Origin: Streptococcus parasanguinis
GTDB taxonomy: Bacteria > Bacillota > Bacilli > Lactobacillales > Streptococcaceae
Assembly: GCF_901875555.1 (NCBI RefSeq)
Contig: NZ_CABFMD010000022.1
Span: 62,001-126,000 of the forward strand
Reading direction: 5' to 3'
DNA length: 64,000 nt
Shown here: positions 60,293 through 64,000 of the stretch, in pieces
Layout of the letters: each line of letters starts with the position of its first letter
Position numbering within the stretch: the first letter of the stretch is position 1
Notes under the pieces: generated by a model
What the model saw: the letters and a program-made list of their open reading frames with translations, nothing else
Database searches by the model: none
What the model was told of the DNA's origin: nothing
Position numbers and translations under genes: made by a program

Positions 60293-61228
60293 ATGTCAAA
60301 AATTCTTGTTTTTGGTCACCAAAATCCTGACTCAGATGCTATCGGTTCATCAGTAGCCTTTGCTTATCTTGCAAAAGAAGCTTACGGTTTGGATACAGAA
60401 GCAGTGGCTCTGGGTACTCCAAACGAAGAAACAGCTTTTGTATTGGACTATTTTGGTGTGGAAGCACCACGCGTGATCACATCTGCTAAAGCAGAAGGCG
60501 CAGAGCAAGTCATCTTAACAGACCACAACGAATTCCAACAATCTGTTTCAGATATCGCTGAAGTAGAAGTTTACGGTGTGGTGGATCACCACCGTGTGGC
60601 TAACTTTGAAACTGCCAGCCCACTTTACATGCGTTTGGAACCAGTTGGATCAGCATCTTCTATTGTTTATCGCATGTTCAAAGAACACGGTGTAGCAGTG
60701 CCAAAAGAATTGGCCGGTTTGATGCTTTCAGGTTTGATTTCAGATACTCTTCTTTTGAAATCTCCAACCACTCACCCATCAGATAAAGTGATTGCGCCTG
60801 AATTGGCTGAATTGGCTGGTGTAAACTTGGAAGAATACGGTCTTGCCATGCTCAAGGCTGGTACCAACTTGGCAAGCAAATCAGCAGAAGAATTGATTGA
60901 TATCGATGCCAAGACATTTGAACTCAACGGGAACAATGTCCGTGTGGCTCAAGTCAACACAGTTGATATTGCTGAAGTCTTGGAACGCCAAGCTGAAATC
61001 GAAGCAGCTATCCAAGCCGCAAATGCAGCTAACGGCTACTCTGACTTTGTTTTGATGATTACAGACATCGTCAACTCAAACTCAGAAATTTTGGCTCTGG
61101 GTGCTAATCTGGACAAGGTAGAAGCAGCTTTCAACTTCAAACTTGAAAACAACCACGCTTTCCTTCCAGGTGCTGTTTCACGTAAGAAACAAGTGGTACC
61201 ACAATTGACTGAAAGCTTTAATGCATAA
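60293..61228 (+). CDS. ppaC: Manganese-dependent inorganic pyrophosphatase
   Basis: A family II pyrophosphatase of 311 aa with the DHH motifs [21 protein letters not shown] and [10 protein letters not shown] (metal ligands) and the C-terminal [10 protein letters not shown] substrate loop. It removes pyrophosphate released by biosynthesis. AAAGAGGTAG precedes the ATG. Codon choice is that of a highly expressed gene. Confidence 0.98.
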   Translation: MSKILVFGHQNPDSDAIGSSVAFAYLAKEAYGLDTEAVALGTPNEETAFVLDYFGVEAPRVITSAKAEGAEQVILTDHNEFQQSVSDIAEVEVYGVVDHHRVANFETASPLYMRLEPVGSASSIVYRMFKEHGVAVPKELAGLMLSGLISDTLLLKSPTTHPSDKVIAPELAELAGVNLEEYGLAMLKAGTNLASKSAEELIDIDAKTFELNGNNVRVAQVNTVDIAEVLERQAEIEAAIQAANAANGYSDFVLMITDIVNSNSEILALGANLDKVEAAFNFKLENNHAFLPGAVSRKKQVVPQLTESFNA

Positions 61229-61252
61229 TGATAGATGGGGAAGCCCATTGTT

Positions 61253-61277
61253 AAAAAGGAGTTTCGGCTCCTTTTTT
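61253..61277 (+). terminator. ppaC terminator
   Basis: AAAAAGGAG/CTCCTTTTTT with loop TTTCGG. The next ribosome binding site follows at once. Confidence 0.88.
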
Positions 61278-61291
61278 GCTAGGAGGAGACC

Positions 61292-61804
61292 ATGTTAGAA
61301 ACAGGTGATTTGATTTTTGTAAAGGACCCGTCAGATATGGGACAGGCCATTCAGGCTTCAACAGGGAACTACAGCCATGTGGCTATCTTTTTGGACGGCT
61401 TGATTTATCACGCAACTGGGGAAGCTGGTGTTGTCTGTCAAGAACCGGTAGATTTCTTTGAGTCAGATCGAGTTTACGATCTTTATCGCTATCCGGGAAT
61501 TGATCTCAAAGAGGTCAAAAAGAAAGCAGAGAGCCACTTAGGGGCTCCCTATAATGCTTCCTTTTACCCAGATGGAACCGGTTTTTACTGTTCCCAATAT
61601 ATTGCAGAAATCTTACCCATTTTTGAGACTATTCCCATGAAGTTTGGAGATGGGGAGCAGGAGATAGGTCCGTTCTGGGTGGATTACTACAGAGAACTCG
61701 GTCTAGCTGTACCTCTGAATCAGCCAGGAACCAATCCGAGTCAGTTATCATCCTCTCCACTGTTGAAATGTAAAGAAAGGAATCTTCATGATTCGGATTT
61801 TTAA
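61292..61804 (+). CDS. YiiX/YebB-like permuted NlpC/P60 family hydrolase
   Basis: A 170-residue protein with the circularly permuted papain-like fold: ETGDLIFVKD, catalytic His in NYSHVAIFLDG and catalytic Cys in GFYCSQYIAE. No signal peptide, so it acts in the cytoplasm or on internal peptides or acyl groups. GGAGGAGA precedes the ATG. It overlaps the next gene by 17 nt. The substrate is unknown. Confidence 0.85.
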   Translation: MLETGDLIFVKDPSDMGQAIQASTGNYSHVAIFLDGLIYHATGEAGVVCQEPVDFFESDRVYDLYRYPGIDLKEVKKKAESHLGAPYNASFYPDGTGFYCSQYIAEILPIFETIPMKFGDGEQEIGPFWVDYYRELGLAVPLNQPGTNPSQLSSSPLLKCKERNLHDSDF

Positions 61805-62438
61805 CCCATCTCGTTTGACACGTCAGCCTTTTTTTAAGGACTTGATCAACTATTTGGATCAGCATAACGATGTGATCCTGCGGCAGATCAAGGCTCAATT
61901 TCCAGATCAACCAGTGGATAAGCTGATGGAGGGATATATCAAAGCAGGCTTCATCCTAAGGGAAAATAAACGCTACACCCTCAACCTGCCCTTCTTGGAG
62001 TCAGCTGATCGGGTTGAACTGGATCAAGAGGTCTTTGTCCGAGAGGACAGTGCAGTTTATCAAGAATTAAAAGCCAAGGTTTTTCAAACGGAACTCTGCA
62101 ACACGACCAATGAAGCGATTCTCATAGAGGAGACGGACTTTGCGCGAAATGCACAGACACTTTCCAATTACTTCTACAAGGTGAAACACCAATACCCTTT
62201 GACAGAGGACCAAGAAAAACTCTATATCATTTTAGGAGATGTCAATCCTGAGTATGCTCTCAAGTATATGACTAGCTTTTTGCTCAAGTTCCTCAAGAAA
62301 GAAGAAGTCCAGCAAAAGCGCAGAGACATCTTTGTCGATAGTTTAGAAGTCTTAGGCTATATCCGAAAAAATGATGAAGGCAAATATAAATTAGCAGTGG
62401 ATTTGGACAAGGAAAGACTGATGTTTAGTAAACAATAG
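61788..62438 (+). CDS. DUF1803 domain-containing protein
   Basis: A 216-residue soluble protein conserved in streptococci after ppaC (opening MIRIFNPSRLTRQPFFKDLINYLDQ). No catalytic motif is evident. The C-terminal half (LTEDQEKLYIILGDVNPEYALKYMTSFLLKF) is helical. AAAGGAATC precedes ATG 61788. It ends the transcript at a terminator that is duplicated further downstream. Confidence 0.82.
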   Translation: MIRIFNPSRLTRQPFFKDLINYLDQHNDVILRQIKAQFPDQPVDKLMEGYIKAGFILRENKRYTLNLPFLESADRVELDQEVFVREDSAVYQELKAKVFQTELCNTTNEAILIEETDFARNAQTLSNYFYKVKHQYPLTEDQEKLYIILGDVNPEYALKYMTSFLLKFLKKEEVQQKRRDIFVDSLEVLGYIRKNDEGKYKLAVDLDKERLMFSKQ

Positions 62439-62440
62439 AA

Positions 62441-62465
62441 AAGGCTAGGAAAAGTTCCTAGCCTC
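62441..62465 (+). terminator. Terminator, left copy at locus B
   Basis: AAGGCTAGGAA/TTCCTAGCCT with loop AAG. A 25-bp near copy (three differences) lies at 62717-62741, beyond repeat copy B. Confidence 0.8.
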
Positions 62466-62467
62466 TG

Positions 62468-62625
62468 ATTGAAGACAAAGTCATCTTAAAAACTTTCCTT
62501 AGGTGAGTGCGGACGTCAGCGAACTTCTAAGAAGTTCCATGACTTAGTTTTGAACCTAAAGTTTTAAAACTCCCGAGTGCTTGAAACGTAACGTTTCAAG
62601 CACTTTTCTCACAGCGGAAAGTTTT
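62468..62625. repeat. Structured intergenic repeat, family 1, copy B
   Basis: About 158 bp nearly identical to 17862-18022, with the same inverted ends (ACTTTCCTTAGGTGAG and CTCACAGCGGAAAGT) and inner hairpins. The AGTGCTTGAAAC/GTTTCAAGCACT arms carry compensating changes against copy A (CCTG/CAGG there, CTTG/CAAG here), so the stem is kept. It lies between convergent genes and between duplicated terminator hairpins. Confidence 0.85.
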
Positions 62626-62752
62626 GGTGTTTTCTTGATTCATTTTAAAAATTTGAACTGATTTTTTTCTAGAATCGCTTCACTTTTTTTATTTTTAACT
62701 AGTTTGTTTACATTACAAGGCCAGGAAAATTTCCTAGCCTTGTTTCGTTTGA
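62626..62752. terminator. Spacer and right terminator copy at locus B (murE end)
   Basis: AT-rich spacer without genes, then AAGGCCAGGAAAA/TTTCCTAGCCTT at 62717-62741, which faces the murE stop codon and could serve murE on the minus strand. Confidence 0.65.
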
Positions 62753-64000
62753 TTATAGGTACCGTTTAGCAATGGTGGCATCACCTGGATATGCTTCTTT
62801 TACGCCATTGACGATTTGGTAGCAGTCAGCTCCTTTTCCTGCGATAATGACGGCATCTTCAGGCTTGCTGGTCGTTGCCATAGCCACTTGAATGGCTTCT
62901 TCGCGATCTGCGATTTTCTCTACAGGGCGCGTGATGAAACTGCTAATCTCTTCAGCGATAGCCAAAGGATCTTCATAGTTGGGGTCATCCGCTGTGAGGA
63001 AGACTTGGATTTCAGGATGGTCTTCTAAGAGCAAGCCAAAGTCCTTACGGCGGCTCTCACCTTTATTCCCAGTTGATCCGAGGACTAGTGAAATGGTTCC
63101 CGTTTGATGGGTTTCGACAACTGAGAGCAGTTTTTTCAAGCTATCACCATTATGGGCGTAGTCGATGAAGACCTTAGCACCGTTTTGCTGAGTCAAGACT
63201 TCCATTCGGCCAGGAACCCGCGTCTTGGCAATTCCTTTTTGAATGTCCTCGAGGCTCGCTCCTAGGCGAAGGCAGGCGAGACCTGCTGCTACAGCATTTT
63301 CTTGGTTGAAGCGACCAATCAGTTGGATGTCATAGTCTCCAGCTAATTTACCAGTAGCTGAGAAACGAAAGGCTTTGGAGTTTTCAATTTGATTCTCAGA
63401 CTGGCTACCATAGAAGTCGTGCTTCTGGTCCTCGACTTGTTCTTTCAAGACAGAGAAATGATCCATATCGCTATTGATGACAACAGCTTGGCTATTTTTC
63501 ATCAAGAGACGTTTGTGGTAGAAATAATCCTCAAAAGTTGGATGTTCAATCGGTCCGATATGGTCAGGACTAATATTCAGAAAAACGCCGACATCAAAGG
63601 TAAGACCGTAAACCCGTTTCACCAGATAAGCTTGACTGGAAACTTCCATAATGAGGTGGGTCCGATCATTGGCTACTGCCTGAGCCATCATAGCAAAAAG
63701 ATCAAAACTCTCTGGTGTTGTCAGAGCTGATTTAAAGAAGTTTTTACCATCCAGTGTCGTATTCATGGTAGACAGCATAGCTGGACGGTGGCTTTGTTCC
63801 AAAATATGGTAAGCAAAGTAGGCCGCTGTTGTCTTTCCCTTGGTCCCTGTGAAGGCTAATAATTTTAATTGTTTCTCAGGGTGCCCATAAAACTCCATGG
63901 CAATTAAGCTCATGGCTTGCTTGATATCATTGACAAGAATGGCAGGGATACCAACTTCATAATCTTTTTCAGAGACATAAAAGCCGAGCCCATTAGAAAT
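62753..64000 (-). CDS. murE: UDP-N-acetylmuramoyl-L-alanyl-D-glutamate--L-lysine ligase (partial)
   Basis: MurE adds the third stem residue in the cytoplasm. The frame runs off the right edge of the window, so the N-terminal about 65-70 residues are missing. Visible: ATP loop [61 protein letters not shown] and [17 protein letters not shown]. The specificity motif reads DDPNYEDP, the L-lysine form, rather than DNPR of diaminopimelate enzymes. This agrees with Lys-type streptococcal peptidoglycan and with lysA at 21.7 kb. Confidence 0.96.
   Translation of the reverse strand: MSNGLGFYVSEKDYEVGIPAILVNDIKQAMSLIAMEFYGHPEKQLKLLAFTGTKGKTTAAYFAYHILEQSHRPAMLSTMNTTLDGKNFFKSALTTPESFDLFAMMAQAVANDRTHLIMEVSSQAYLVKRVYGLTFDVGVFLNISPDHIGPIEHPTFEDYFYHKRLLMKNSQAVVINSDMDHFSVLKEQVEDQKHDFYGSQSENQIENSKAFRFSATGKLAGDYDIQLIGRFNQENAVAAGLACLRLGASLEDIQKGIAKTRVPGRMEVLTQQNGAKVFIDYAHNGDSLKKLLSVVETHQTGTISLVLGSTGNKGESRRKDFGLLLEDHPEIQVFLTADDPNYEDPLAIAEEISSFITRPVEKIADREEAIQVAMATTSKPEDAVIIAGKGADCYQIVNGVKEAYPGDATIAKRYL

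Noticed and set aside
1..64000. CRISPR array, tRNA or rRNA genes
   Set aside because: No regularly spaced repeats and no cloverleaf or rRNA-like sequence were seen on either strand.

Overview
The window is a piece of a low-GC Firmicutes chromosome, almost certainly an oral Streptococcus of the mitis/sanguinis type. The evidence is an orphan RitR-type regulator next to the end of gnd, a pneumococcus-like gene order (nrdR-dnaB-dnaI-der; SNF2-murC-mltG-greA; murI-rdgB-cbpB-xerD-like-scpA-scpB-rluB-yidD), a lysine-type MurE, an MgaSpn-like regulator and an LPXTG-anchored nuclease. The species cannot be named from the sequence alone. No rRNA, tRNA or CRISPR array was seen.

Regions: 1-9.4 kb holds redox/iron regulation (ritR), glucose uptake (ptsG under catabolite control), a phosphatase-like protein and the nrdR-dnaB-dnaI-nitroreductase-der cluster, followed by a decayed lipoprotein gene. 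9.5-17.9 kb carries an SNF2 helicase and cell-wall genes (murC, mltG) with greA. 18.2-24 kb carries yidC, acyP, RNA methylation, lysA and murI. 23.3-29 kb is one tightly overlapping operon from murI to yidD. 29-34.5 kb has K+ uptake (trkH-trkA), a candidate small RNA, trmL, and a riboflavin transporter under an unusual FMN riboswitch. 34.6-35.2 kb is a small accessory patch with a candidate type I toxin-antitoxin locus. 35.4-40.2 kb returns to housekeeping genes.

40.3-48.4 kb is an integrated phage-satellite-like island (PICI type) of about 8.1 kb, bounded by a 17-bp direct repeat. Its left half is a leftward lysogeny module: integrase, a membrane-anchored coiled-coil protein, and a CI-like repressor. 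Its right half is a rightward replication module: Cro-like protein, small proteins, a broken AlpA-like activator, an SF3 helicase/Rep and an iteron origin. A late-regulator-like protein follows, and at the attR end there is a separately promoted two-gene cassette with a DUF2335 membrane protein. No capsid, tail or terminase gene was recognised.

48.5-64 kb carries an AI-2E family permease, an Mga-like regulator, a CNNM/CorC protein and a TrpXYZ-type ABC transporter behind a Phe/Tyr-rich leader peptide and attenuator. It then has a treR gene broken by a stop codon, a wall-anchored nuclease under catabolite control, pflA, ppaC, two small conserved genes and the end of murE.

The most notable points are the island cargo cassette, the int-cI membrane protein, the type I toxin candidate, the Phe/Tyr leader attenuator, the FMN aptamer with a 122-nt insertion, the two-hairpin RNA before trmL, and a dispersed structured repeat whose two copies each sit between duplicated terminators.
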